Assembly (NCBI GenBank): GCA_050184225.1
Contig: JBFXAN010000002.1
Span: 39,342 to 103,341, forward strand
Direction: 5' to 3'
From: JBFXAN01 sp050184225
GTDB taxonomy: Bacteria; Chloroflexota; Dehalococcoidia; CAUJGQ01
DNA: 64,000 bases
Shown here: piece after piece, positions 26,246 to 34,836 of the stretch
How the letters are laid out: the number at the start of each line of letters is the position of its first letter
How positions within the stretch are numbered: position 1 is the first letter of the stretch
The notes under the pieces: generated by a model
What the model saw: only the letters and a program-made list of their open reading frames with translations
The model's database searches: none
Told to the model about the DNA's origin: nothing
Program-made: the position numbers and the translations under genes

Positions 26246-26992
26246 GTGCGGGCGAGCGTCCTGCTTGCGGCGATTCGGAGCGTGGACACCGTGTTGTCAG
26301 GCTTGACGGGACTCCTTGCCGGCTACATATCTGGCACGGTCCTCGCGCTGATCCTTGACCGGCTCTATACCGGCGCCTCTCTGCGCGGCCCACTGCGCCT
26401 CTGTGAGAATGATGCCTGCTCGTTGCATGCCTGGGCCGGGACGGTTGGGTTCCTGCTCACACGGGGGCGCTGTCCGGCGGGCGACCTGCTGCCACCCCGG
26501 CTGTGCTTTCTGCCACTGCTCGGCGCGGGTGCCGGCATGATCATCGCGCGCCGCGCCTCGGACGGCCGCCACGCTGCGCTGATCGCGGCATTTACGCTCG
26601 TGCTGCTTGCCCTCCTTGCCACCGACCTTGAGCGGCGAGTGCTCCCAAACCGACTGATGGTTCCGGCCCTGGTACTCGCGGTGTTGTTGAGCTGGGCGTG
26701 GCCCGATCGGAGCGCACTCGACAGCGTGGCGGGTGGTGTGGTCGGACTGGCCATCATGGGCACCATCTACACCATTCTTCCCGGCTTCGGTTTGGGCGAT
26801 GTCAAGCTTGCGGCGCTCCTGGGCCTGGTGACTGGCGGGTCCGACGCCGTTCCCGCAATGCTGGTTGCCATGCTTGCCGGCGGGATCGGGGGAGGCGCGT
26901 TGCTCGTTCTCCAACGCGCGGTACCGCAGTCCACCATGGCCTACGGGCCGTACCTTGCGCTTGGTGCCTTCGTCGGCATGGTGTGGCTCTAG
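26246..26992 (+). CDS. A24 prepilin peptidase
   Basis: A 248-residue membrane protease with about seven helices. The two catalytic aspartates of the A24 family are visible in LATDLERRVLPNRL and in the GxGD motif GFGLGDVKLAALLG. The N-terminal cytoplasmic loop carries Cys residues (LCENDACSLHAW, GRCPAGDLLPPR) reminiscent of the PilD-type domain, but shortened. It should cleave the leaders of Flp and the TadE/G pseudopilins in the facing operon. Starts at GTG 26246; other GTG codons follow in frame, so the exact start is uncertain. Confidence 0.85.
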   Translation: MRASVLLAAIRSVDTVLSGLTGLLAGYISGTVLALILDRLYTGASLRGPLRLCENDACSLHAWAGTVGFLLTRGRCPAGDLLPPRLCFLPLLGAGAGMIIARRASDGRHAALIAAFTLVLLALLATDLERRVLPNRLMVPALVLAVLLSWAWPDRSALDSVAGGVVGLAIMGTIYTILPGFGLGDVKLAALLGLVTGGSDAVPAMLVAMLAGGIGGGALLVLQRAVPQSTMAYGPYLALGAFVGMVWL

Positions 26993-27999
26993 CGTGGGCC
27001 GATCCCGGCGCAGCCCGTATCTACTGACCGCGACCGCTGCACACTTCTGCGTATTCCATACAGACCAGCATTGAGACAGGTGCATGGCCAAGCCCGCTCT
27101 CCGAGAGGACTTGCGGAGACGTCGAACAAGGACACGGCCATCGAGAACGTGCCATGCGCTGAGACCAACGACACTGGACAGGAGATCATGACGAGGCCTT
27201 CGCGACGTGTGGGCCATCGCATTGCTTTGTCCGACAACACACGATCTACATTACCGCCACATTTTTCTTTTTCCCCAATGACTCGAATTTCTGGGCCTCC
27301 ACTCGAACGACGATCGAAGCACAGGCTGCTGTGCGGTAGTCGTCTCATTGAGGCTCGACGACCACGAGTCCAAGCAGGCGTCCGTCCCGCGTGGTATTCT
27401 GTGCTGCTCATCGCGCTTGACCGGGTCGGGACGATCACTCGGCCAGCCATCCAGCTGGACGATTCGAGTCGCGGTCGACCTCCTGCGACTACCGTGGTGA
27501 CGTTCGATGTGCGCTGTGCCGGGGGCGCCCACACAAGACCCGGCAGGGACGGCCCGTCCCGCGTCCATGGGATCAGCTCGCTGACGCGAGAAATGAGCGC
27601 CGCTCTCCACGATGGACACCAAGAGGGCAGACACGCATGCCGTTGTGGAGGTTTGAAGAAGGGAGAATCGACCACGTGACGTTCAGAACTTGTCGACGAC
27701 TCACTCAGGAGGTGCAAAGTCCCCATCCGCGCTGACCACCCTCGATAAAGGACAGGCCTCGCTGGGACCGCCCGACTGTCTATAGAACGCCGCCGTCCTG
27801 GCACGTCATACGTGCAACTGGTGACAGTCCTTTGGGCCTGAATGTCCAAGTTCAGCCCGGCCTTGAACGAGGCCCGAGCAGGACCGCCCACCTATTGCAT
27901 CACCCACACGGAGCCCTTTCTCACGACGATCGAGAGAGGGCTCGTTCGCGTGCAGGCCCGCCCGCACCAGCTACTTCGGGAGAAAGGAGGTGATAACCC
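26993..27999. other. one-kilobase region without a supported gene
   Basis: Frames are open on both strands here, but none has a credible start site or recognisable motif. The composition is less GC-rich around 27240-27300 (a T/C-rich stretch). The end of the region holds the ribosome-binding site and presumably the promoter of the long downstream array. It could contain an attachment or replication site, but I see no repeats that prove it. Confidence 0.35.
27982..27998 (+). promoter_or_regulatory. near-consensus Shine-Dalgarno before first leader ORF
   Basis: AGAAAGGAGGTGATAACCC directly precedes ATG 28000. AAAGGAGGTGATA is complementary to the 3' end of 16S rRNA over an unusually long stretch. 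Such a strong site marks a highly translated first ORF at the head of the array. Confidence 0.7.
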
Positions 28000-28125
28000 A
28001 TGGTTAAACCACCGACCGATCGGCAGCGCGGCGCCGGCGCACGGCGCACGGTACTCCGCCTCGCGGCCGCAGTGAGCGCGGTTGGCTCAATCGTTGCGAT
28101 CGTCTGCAAAGCCTGGCCGGTCTGA
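28000..28125 (+). CDS. leader peptide/small membrane protein, 41 aa
   Basis: The peptide starts MVKPPTDRQRGAGARR and continues with one hydrophobic stretch (LRLAAAVSAVGSIVAIVC), ending AWPV. The near-consensus ribosome-binding site supports translation. It may be a small single-helix membrane peptide or a leader whose translation opens the following mRNA. No family recognised. Confidence 0.6.
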   Translation: MVKPPTDRQRGAGARRTVLRLAAAVSAVGSIVAIVCKAWPV

Positions 28126-28150
28126 TGATCGTAGAAAGGAGGAACGCGAC

Positions 28151-28222
28151 ATGAGCAGATGCAGACCTAGCATTCAGCGTGTGGGTGTGAAGCCCCGCAG
28201 ATACAGCCAAAGGAGAAGCTGA
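28151..28222 (+). CDS. short basic leader peptide, 23 aa
   Basis: A 23-codon frame beginning MSRCRPSIQRVGVK and ending RRYSQRRS, preceded by AAAGGAGG. Its TGA overlaps the ATG of the next gene. The arrangement suggests translational coupling, with the peptide itself perhaps unimportant. Confidence 0.5.
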   Translation: MSRCRPSIQRVGVKPRRYSQRRS

Positions 28223-29250
28223 TGATGAATGGAACGATCACGCTCAAGAATCTGGCTGACCTCGGCCAGTTTGCTGACCGGATCGCCGGTTCAGATGTGC
28301 GCGACGTACCAATTCCCGACGCGCTAGTTCCGCCTTCACAGGAACTCTTCGCTGACACGAGTGTCGAGGCGCTGGTCACGGCGCTTGACAAAGCAATGGA
28401 GGAACTGCGCGCACTCGCCGAAATGGATGCCCATGCGCGCGAGGCGGCGGCATCGGCCGTTGCGACCTACCGCAAACTGGATGAGACGGCAGTGCGCCTT
28501 CACGATCTCATTGCAGGCGCTGAGGAGACGGTCGCGCGGACGGACGTTCTGGCCGCGAACGGTCTCGACGAGGCGTGCCGAAGGCGAGCGGAACGATTGA
28601 AGACCGGAGCGGCTGCACTCGCATCATCTGCCCGCCGCCAACTGGAGACGACCCGCGCCCAGATCGCGGTCGTCTTGCAGCGAAGCGACGTGCGGCGACT
28701 CCTCGAGGAGGAACAACGGGCTGCGCAGGCGGCGGCGCGCGAGGCCGAGGAGCGACGACGGCAGGAAGAACTCCGCCGTGGGCTGGAGCAAGCGGAGGCA
28801 CTCAACGCAGAGGGCAATGAAAACGAGGCCCGCAGGCTGCTGGGCGTTCTGGCCAAAGAGCATCCCAACAGTCCTGAACCAGCCTCGTCCATTGCCACGC
28901 TAGAACGTCAGGCTCAGGCTGTCAAGTGTGACGCCGCGGAGCGTGCGCTGCGTCAGGCGCGATCACTCTGCCGCCGCGCACCTGAACAGGCCATCGCGCA
29001 TCTGGGACCACTCGACCTCGATGGCCTGCCCGACCCATTGGTCCGCCAGGTGTACGGCTGCTGGCTGGCGGCCTGCCGGCGGCTTCCTCTCAACAACGCC
29101 CGAGTGTACAGTCCACGGTTCGGGCGCGGCGCGATAGTGGTGCCCGCAGATGACGGTCAACTCGCGGTCGCCAGCGCCATCGGTCTCTCCGACTGGACGC
29201 CGGGACGTTGCTTCGCTGCTGCTGCACTCCGCGGCGCTCGATCACTCTGA
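28222..29250 (+). CDS. coiled-coil hypothetical protein, 342 aa
   Basis: A protein with helical, charged sequence through most of its length: VEALVTALDKAMEELRALAE near residues 50-70, then a long coiled coil (LEEEQRAAQAAAREAEERRR around 155-175). A TPR-like stretch follows (EALNAEGNENEARRLLGVLA). No catalytic motif is seen. It is the first sizeable gene of the plus-strand array and is coupled to the leader peptide. Possible roles are structural or scaffold; not recognised by family. Confidence 0.7.
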   Translation: MMNGTITLKNLADLGQFADRIAGSDVRDVPIPDALVPPSQELFADTSVEALVTALDKAMEELRALAEMDAHAREAAASAVATYRKLDETAVRLHDLIAGAEETVARTDVLAANGLDEACRRRAERLKTGAAALASSARRQLETTRAQIAVVLQRSDVRRLLEEEQRAAQAAAREAEERRRQEELRRGLEQAEALNAEGNENEARRLLGVLAKEHPNSPEPASSIATLERQAQAVKCDAAERALRQARSLCRRAPEQAIAHLGPLDLDGLPDPLVRQVYGCWLAACRRLPLNNARVYSPRFGRGAIVVPADDGQLAVASAIGLSDWTPGRCFAAAALRGARSL

Positions 29251-29280
29251 GATCACGATCCCGGTTCGCTTTCACTCCTC

Positions 29281-29316
29281 GTGCTGGCCGCTGGTGCATG
29301 TTCCAGCGGCCAGCAC
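29281..29316. other. 13-bp perfect inverted repeat in intergenic gap
   Basis: GTGCTGGCCGCTG and its exact complement flank a 10-base loop between the coiled-coil gene and the 98-residue gene. With no U-run it is probably an mRNA stability or processing hairpin, or a weak terminator that sets different expression of the genes on each side. Confidence 0.5.
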
Positions 29317-29401
29317 TGTGTCATGCCCGGTGTCGCCATGCGGCAGCCGACCAGCGAGCGAGAGGAGTGGATGGGTCGGTGATCAAGAAAGGACGAACGC
29401 G

Positions 29402-29698
29402 ATGTCCAAAGCACAGCGCCTTCGCGAAGCCACCCGCGCGGTGTGGCGACGGAGCTACGAGAACGCTCGGGTGCAGTCCTGGTGGACGCAGGCCGTACCA
29501 GCTGTGGCCGCGCTGATGGCAGAGCTGCGGCAGCTTCCTGACGAGGACGCGCTCCAGGATCACTACTGGGCGCCTGGCGATATCTCCGGTGAGACACTGC
29601 GGCGGCACGTCACGATCGAGATGCAGCCGGAGCACCTCCTCGAACTGGAGGATGCCTGCTTCTGGCTGCGATTGCGCGAGCTGTGCGGGGACGGTTGA
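29402..29698 (+). CDS. hypothetical protein, 98 aa
   Basis: Starts MSKAQRLREATRAVWRRSYE with AAAGGA upstream and ends LEDACFWLRLRELCGDG. It is Trp-rich and mainly helical (WWTQAVPAVAALMAELRQLP). No known domain. It sits just before the helicase gene, whose GTG start follows its stop directly, so it may be an accessory protein of the helicase. Confidence 0.65.
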   Translation: MSKAQRLREATRAVWRRSYENARVQSWWTQAVPAVAALMAELRQLPDEDALQDHYWAPGDISGETLRRHVTIEMQPEHLLELEDACFWLRLRELCGDG

Positions 29699-29700
29699 CC

Positions 29701-31599
29701 GTGACCATGCTCGACCTCGCGCAGCTCAATCCGGCGCAGCGACGCGCCGTGACGACGACCGAGGGGCCGCTGCTCGTCGTGGCCGGTCCTGGTTCCGGCA
29801 AGACAGCGGTGATCGCCGCTCGCGCCGCATACTTGATCGACCACCAGAGGGTCGCGCCGCCCGGCGTTCTGGCGGTCACCTTCACGAACCGGGCGGGCCG
29901 CGAACTGCGGCGCCGACTCGCAGCGGTAATCGGAAGGGGAGCGGACCAGGTGTGGGCCGGCACCTTCCACGCCTTCGCCCTCCGGATCCTCCGCCGCTGG
30001 GGTGCCCGCCTTGGTCTCGACCCTACCCGCCTCTCGATCTATGCCCATGCGGACGACCGGCGCGCCGCGCTTCGGAAGGCGCTCCGCGACCTGGGCCGTG
30101 ACCCAGCCCAGGAGGACCCTGACAGCCTCCTGGCAGCCATCGGACGCGCGAAGGGGCGGCTGTTATCGCCAGCAGCCATCGCCGTCGGTGATCCGTGGCT
30201 GGGCGCTGTCTACCGCGCCTACGAGAAGGTTCTTCGGTCGCGCAATGCCGTCGATTTCGACGACTTCCTTCTGCTGGCCGTGCGCCTGCTTGGGGAGCAC
30301 TCGGACATCCTCGATGAGTTGCAGCGCCGCCATCGCTCCGTCCTGGTCGACGAGTTTCAGGATGTGAACGAGGCCCAGCACCGGCTGCTGACGCTGCTGA
30401 CCGGCGGCCACCGTAACCTGTGCGCCGTCGGCGACCCGCTCCAGAACCTGTTTTCCTGGCGCGGCAGCGACGTCCGCTATCTGTTGGACTTCACCCAACA
30501 CTATCCACAGGCGGCGGTACTGGCGCTGGAGCAGTGCTATCGCAGCACACAGACGCTGCTCGCCGCCGCCAACGCCCTTGGCGGCCACTTGCGCTACGGC
30601 CGTCGCCGGCTCTGGACGGCCAACCCTCCCGGTCCACCGATCGTGGCGCTCACCGCATCCGATCCGCGCGCCGAGGCGGCTGCCATCACGGCCGAGATCG
30701 GCTCCCTGCTGCAAACAGGCGCGGTCCGGTCACCAGCCGACTGCGCGGTCCTCTACCGCACGAACGCGCAAGCTCGGGAGCTGGAACTGGCTTGTGTCGC
30801 AGCCGGGCTCCCGTATCGGGTCCGGGGCGAGGGAACTGCGCTCGGGCGGCCGGCGGTGCGCGACGTGCTCGCCTACCTGCGCCTGGCGCACAATTCCCGC
30901 GACACGGCCGCGCTCGGGTGCATCATCAACAGGCCACCACGGCGGCTCGCGAACCTGGCGCAACGCATCGAGGCTGGCGAGCCGTTGGACCTCGATGCGC
31001 TGACACGCGAGAACCCGCCCGGCGTTCACGGGATGAGCACTCGCGATAGTCTGCGGGACTTCCTGGCGACGATGGCCGCGTTGCGTGCTCTGGCGGACGG
31101 GCCCCCCGCCGCCCTCGTTGACGCGGCCATCGAGCGTACCGGGTACAGTGCCTGGCTGGCCGGACGGACCGACGGCGACCGGCGGCTCGCGCACCTCGAC
31201 GAACTGCGCACCCTCGCCGAACGCAGCGTGGCCAGCGACCTCGCGGGCTTCCTCGACGAACTCGCTCTTGCGGCAGACGTAGAGCAGGACGCGATGGCTG
31301 AGACGCTCACCCTCTCCACGATCCACGCAGCCAAGGGCCTCGAATGGCGGGTGGTGTTCGTCGCCGGCGTCGAAGAGGGGTTGCTGCCCCATACCCGCGC
31401 ACTGGACCAATCGACGGAGGACGAGGACGCGCTGGAGGAGGAGCTCCGGCTCTGCTACGTGGCGCTGACGCGCGCGGCGGCGCGGCTCTATCTCACCGCG
31501 GCACACCAGCGAACGGAGGTGGAGGGCTTGCGGCCTGCGACGCCGTCGCGCTTCCTTCGCTGCATCCCTGACAACCTGCTCGAACACCGGGCTTGCTGA
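29701..31599 (+). CDS. UvrD/Rep-type superfamily 1A DNA helicase
   Basis: A 632-residue ATP-dependent 3'-5' DNA helicase. Motifs in order: Q motif LNPAQRRAV, Walker A VVAGPGSGKTAVIAARA (near residue 30), AVTFTNRAGRELRRR (Ia), LVDEFQDVNEAQ (II), QCYRSTQTLL (IV), LSTIHAAKGLEWRVVF (V), and YVALTRAAARLYLTAA (VI). It is shorter than UvrD, lacking most of the C-terminal region after motif VI. A GTG at 29701 is used; ATG 29707 is an alternative. Grouped with primase and SSB genes, it probably serves replication or repair of the element that carries this array. Confidence 0.9.
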   Translation: MTMLDLAQLNPAQRRAVTTTEGPLLVVAGPGSGKTAVIAARAAYLIDHQRVAPPGVLAVTFTNRAGRELRRRLAAVIGRGADQVWAGTFHAFALRILRRWGARLGLDPTRLSIYAHADDRRAALRKALRDLGRDPAQEDPDSLLAAIGRAKGRLLSPAAIAVGDPWLGAVYRAYEKVLRSRNAVDFDDFLLLAVRLLGEHSDILDELQRRHRSVLVDEFQDVNEAQHRLLTLLTGGHRNLCAVGDPLQNLFSWRGSDVRYLLDFTQHYPQAAVLALEQCYRSTQTLLAAANALGGHLRYGRRRLWTANPPGPPIVALTASDPRAEAAAITAEIGSLLQTGAVRSPADCAVLYRTNAQARELELACVAAGLPYRVRGEGTALGRPAVRDVLAYLRLAHNSRDTAALGCIINRPPRRLANLAQRIEAGEPLDLDALTRENPPGVHGMSTRDSLRDFLATMAALRALADGPPAALVDAAIERTGYSAWLAGRTDGDRRLAHLDELRTLAERSVASDLAGFLDELALAADVEQDAMAETLTLSTIHAAKGLEWRVVFVAGVEEGLLPHTRALDQSTEDEDALEEELRLCYVALTRAAARLYLTAAHQRTEVEGLRPATPSRFLRCIPDNLLEHRAC

Positions 31600-31611
31600 C
31601 GGATCGGCGCG

Positions 31612-32694
31612 GTGATCGACGTTGAGCAGGTGCGGGCGGCACACCCAATCGGGGCCGTTGTCGAGCAGCGTGGTGTGACGTTGCGGCCAGTCGGTCCCCG
31701 GCTGGTGGGGCGTTGCCCTTTCCACGCCGATCGCGAGCCCAGCTTCACCGTGTACCCGGAGACGCAGAGCTACTTCTGCTTCGGCTGCGGTGCAGGTGGG
31801 GACGTGATTGACTTCGTCGCCCGCTACGAGCGCCTCGACTTCAGAGCCGCTGTTGCACGCCTGGGCGTGTGTGACCTCGGTAGAGGAGGGGCAGGCGACA
31901 GGTCGGCCGGCTGCCGCAAGCCCTCCGTGTGGGCTCGCGGGCGTAGTGACCTCGCTGCGGCCCGTGAGAACCGGGCGTGGCAGGATCCGCGAGCGCTTGC
32001 CGTGGTCGATGCGGCGGCGCGGTTCTACCACGAGCAGCTTCGCAAGAGCGGAGCGGCGCGTGACTACCTGGCGCGGCGCGGCATCACACTGTGCACCGCG
32101 ATCCAGCAGCGGATCGGCTACGCACCGGGCTTTGGTCTGATCCACCACCTACGTGGGCATGGCCTCGATCTCGGCATCGCCGAGGTGATCGGTCTCCTGT
32201 GTGGCGGCCGTGAGACGCTCGCCGGCCGGATCGTCATTCAGCACCTGGAGCACGGTCGCGCAACGTGGCTGACCGGCCGCGCGGTGGGTGAGGCCCGTCG
32301 CCGGTATCTGAGCCTCCGGCTGCCTGTCCCGCTGCTTGGCCAGACGCTTATCACCGGCGACGAGGTCGTGCTCACCGAGGGTCCGTTCGACTGGCTCACC
32401 GCCCGGCAATGGGGGCTCCCGGCGCTGGCGCTGCTCGGTTCCCACGTGTCGAGGAGGGCCGTGCGCAGCCTGCAGCAGTACCGTCGCTTCTACCTTGTGC
32501 TGGACACTGACCCCGCCGGTCAACGTGCGACGCGACAGATCCAAAACGAGCTCGGTGCGGCGGCAGTGCCCGTCCCACTGCCGCCGGGCGTCAGTGACCT
32601 GAACGAGTTGGCGTGCCGGCGCGGTGGTCGGGAGGCACTGCTCGGAGCGCTCCACGCTGCGGGCCTTGGACAGATGCGTACGTCGACGGCGTGA
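31612..32694 (+). CDS. DNA primase-like protein with CHC2 zinc finger and Toprim domain
   Basis: A 360-residue short DnaG-like protein. The CHC2 zinc finger has Cys35, His38, Cys56 and Cys59 (GRCPFHADREPSFTVYP, YFCFGCGAGGDVIDF). A Toprim domain follows, with the Glu in VVLTEGPFDWLTARQ (near 254) and the Asp pair in FYLVLDTDPAGQRA (near 297). The middle RNA polymerase subdomain seems reduced compared with chromosomal DnaG (about 600 residues), as in plasmid and phage primases. GTG start 12 bases after the helicase gene. It would make RNA primers for the same replicon. Confidence 0.88.
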   Translation: MIDVEQVRAAHPIGAVVEQRGVTLRPVGPRLVGRCPFHADREPSFTVYPETQSYFCFGCGAGGDVIDFVARYERLDFRAAVARLGVCDLGRGGAGDRSAGCRKPSVWARGRSDLAAARENRAWQDPRALAVVDAAARFYHEQLRKSGAARDYLARRGITLCTAIQQRIGYAPGFGLIHHLRGHGLDLGIAEVIGLLCGGRETLAGRIVIQHLEHGRATWLTGRAVGEARRRYLSLRLPVPLLGQTLITGDEVVLTEGPFDWLTARQWGLPALALLGSHVSRRAVRSLQQYRRFYLVLDTDPAGQRATRQIQNELGAAAVPVPLPPGVSDLNELACRRGGREALLGALHAAGLGQMRTSTA

Positions 32695-32827
32695 GGCGAC
32701 CTCACCGCCGAACGGCGCCCTGCGCTCACTGGTCGCCCGGCATGAACCGGCGGCCGGATCAACCGGCGGCGGTGACGCCGCTGCCGCCGCTTCACGAACA
32801 CGGACACGACGGACACGGAGGTGTCGG

Positions 32828-33208
32828 ATGGCGTTCAGTTTGAATCGCATCGAGCTCATCGGCCGGATCGGCCATGAGCCGCATAGACGCTCCATCGCGG
32901 ACGGCCAGGCGATGACGAAGCTCAGCCTGGCCACCGACCGGCCAACGCGGGCCGAGGACCCGCCGGAGACTGAGTGGCACCAGGTCGTCTGCTGGGGCGC
33001 ACTCGCTGATTTCGCCGCCCAGTACGTGACCACAGGCCGGCTCGTCTACGTTGCCGGCCGTCTCACCTACTGGCGCCACGAGGGCGCCGATGGCCGCATC
33101 CGGCGTACCGCCGAGGTGATGGCGAGTGAGATGATCCTGCTCGACCGCCGTCTCGACGGCGCAAGCCAGGATCCGGTCCCTGAGGCTGCGGATGCCAGCC
33201 CGTTGTAG
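32828..33208 (+). CDS. ssb: single-stranded DNA-binding protein
   Basis: A 126-residue OB-fold SSB: LNRIELIGRIGHEPHRR, LSLATDRP and EWHQVVCWGALADFAAQYV, then GRLVYVAGRLTYWRH. The acidic C-terminal tip (DDDIPF type) that binds partner proteins in chromosomal SSB is absent; the protein ends DASPL. That suggests a plasmid- or phage-type SSB. GGAGGTG lies before the ATG. It follows the primase gene after a 133-base gap. Confidence 0.87.
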   Translation: MAFSLNRIELIGRIGHEPHRRSIADGQAMTKLSLATDRPTRAEDPPETEWHQVVCWGALADFAAQYVTTGRLVYVAGRLTYWRHEGADGRIRRTAEVMASEMILLDRRLDGASQDPVPEAADASPL

Positions 33209-33465
33209 GACAGGCACACCGCTGCCGTTCCCGCTCCCACTGCGGTGCTGGGTGGCGCCGGGCCGGCTCGTCTGGTGTTTCACCCTTCCCCGCGCCGTGC
33301 AGGGCGGTCCGGGGCTGAGTCGCGAGTTCGCGCTGGTGGTCAGCATCGCACCGCCCCGGCTCCGGTGGATGACCGCCTACCGCCGCCACGATGGATCGCC
33401 GCGGCAGCCGTACCGGCCAACAGCGGCGTAGGCATCCACATGTCAACGCACCAGAGGAGACAGCC

Positions 33466-34755
33466 ATGACGCTTCAGACTGCACAGCAGCAGGACGCGAC
33501 GCATGCGCCGCATCTGGAACCCGCCGATGATCGCGCCGCCCGCGCTGCAGCGCGCGCCGGTGTCGTGGCGGCCAGCGTCGAGCGGCTCCCCTTCGACCTC
33601 TCCGAGCTCGACAATGAGGGCGTCTTCATCAACGTCGACGCGCGCGGCTTCGGGCTGCTCGACCGGCGGCTCGATTGGCGGACGCTCGGCGTGGCTCTGC
33701 CGCACGGCGCCGACCTGACCTTCCGTCCACCGCGCTGCGGGCTGCTGCCGGACCGCTACCGCCTGCCTTTGCTGCGTCCGGCGGGCCAGGCGCACGCCGC
33801 GCTCCACCGCTACTCGTATCGGTTCACCCTCACCGAGACGCTGTTTGAGACCCCGGCCTATCGGTGGGTGCCGTGGCGCGCCTTCGCGGCGTTCGAGCGG
33901 GAGTTCCACGCGGCGCAGGAGGCCCTGACCGCCGCTAAAGAGACGGTACTCGCCGAGTACAAGGCTGCGCGTGCAGAAGTGGTCCAAACCGTTCGCTCCC
34001 TCGCCGTCGACTCGGTTTGCCGGCTCGCTGCGACCGGGCAGCCGATCGATGACGGTATCCAGGATGCCATCATGGGCAGCGTCCTCGACGCTATCCCGAG
34101 CCCAGCCGACCTTGAGGACAGGCTTGTTCTCCGCTATCGCGTCGGGGTGATCCTGCTGGGGAGCGAGATGCTCGCCGAGCAGCGTCGCGCCCGCGAGGAG
34201 CGCCACCGGCTGGCCGAGGCCGACGGGGCACTCCGCCTGGCGCAGCGCCGTCGGGAGGCCCGGGAACGACTCGTCCAGCAGGAGATGTGGGTAGAGGAGG
34301 AGCGCCGTCGCCAACGTCTCCAGGCGGAGGAGGAGGACCGACGACGCGAGGCGGAGGTCAAGGAGCGGCTGCGACAGCTCGAGCTCGAGGCAGCAAGAGA
34401 GCGGCTGCAGGAGGCGATGAGTCCGCTGGCCGAGGGAGCGCAGCAGCTTCACGCCGCCGTCTACGAGGCGGCCGCCGCCATCCGTACAGTCCTGCAGAAG
34501 CACGGCCGGCTGCCCGGCGGCTCCGCCCGGCGGGCGCGGGAACTGGCCCGCTGGTTCCGTCTGATGAACTGGCAGGGCGACACCGACCTGGATGCGCTGC
34601 TCACCGAACTGGAGCACCTCGCCACTCGGCGGACCGGGCGCACGCGGCCCGACCAGGCCGCCCTCGATGAGGTCCTGGGCGATATCGTGGCCCGTTGCTA
34701 CGCCGACGCGAAAGCGCTCACCGAGTCACACCGGATGGCCGCCCTCGAACTGTAG
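33466..34755 (+). CDS. coiled-coil hypothetical protein, 429 aa
   Basis: After an Ala-rich start the N-terminal domain contains FINVDARGFGLLDRRLDWRT and YSYRFTLTETLFETPAYRWV. A helical domain (residues about 145-240) and a long charged coiled coil (about 240-340, many Arg/Glu, for example EERRRQRLQAEEEDRRREAE) follow, then a C-terminal helical domain. Start ATG 33466 has AGGAGA upstream. The length and coiled coil suggest a structural or DNA-linking protein. Family not recognised; it may be specific to arrays of this type. Confidence 0.72.
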   Translation: MTLQTAQQQDATHAPHLEPADDRAARAAARAGVVAASVERLPFDLSELDNEGVFINVDARGFGLLDRRLDWRTLGVALPHGADLTFRPPRCGLLPDRYRLPLLRPAGQAHAALHRYSYRFTLTETLFETPAYRWVPWRAFAAFEREFHAAQEALTAAKETVLAEYKAARAEVVQTVRSLAVDSVCRLAATGQPIDDGIQDAIMGSVLDAIPSPADLEDRLVLRYRVGVILLGSEMLAEQRRAREERHRLAEADGALRLAQRRREARERLVQQEMWVEEERRRQRLQAEEEDRRREAEVKERLRQLELEAARERLQEAMSPLAEGAQQLHAAVYEAAAAIRTVLQKHGRLPGGSARRARELARWFRLMNWQGDTDLDALLTELEHLATRRTGRTRPDQAALDEVLGDIVARCYADAKALTESHRMAALEL

Positions 34756-34836
34756 AGGCGCGCCGCTGCGTTCGTGTCATTCCGCGAGGGGGCCGGCCGT
34801 GTCAGTAGGCGGGCCTCCTGGCATTGAGAGGTTGCC

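Noticed and set aside
26989..27891. Minus-strand frame of 300 codons and a plus-strand frame at 27071-27679
   Set aside because: Neither has a ribosome-binding site, motif or typical codon pattern; both look random.
32741..32843. Short His-rich frame running into ssb
   Set aside because: No ribosome-binding site, and it overlaps the well-supported ssb start.
33192..33431. Plus-strand frame of 79 codons between ssb and the coiled-coil gene
   Set aside because: Overlaps the ssb end, lacks a ribosome-binding site and shows no fold-like pattern.
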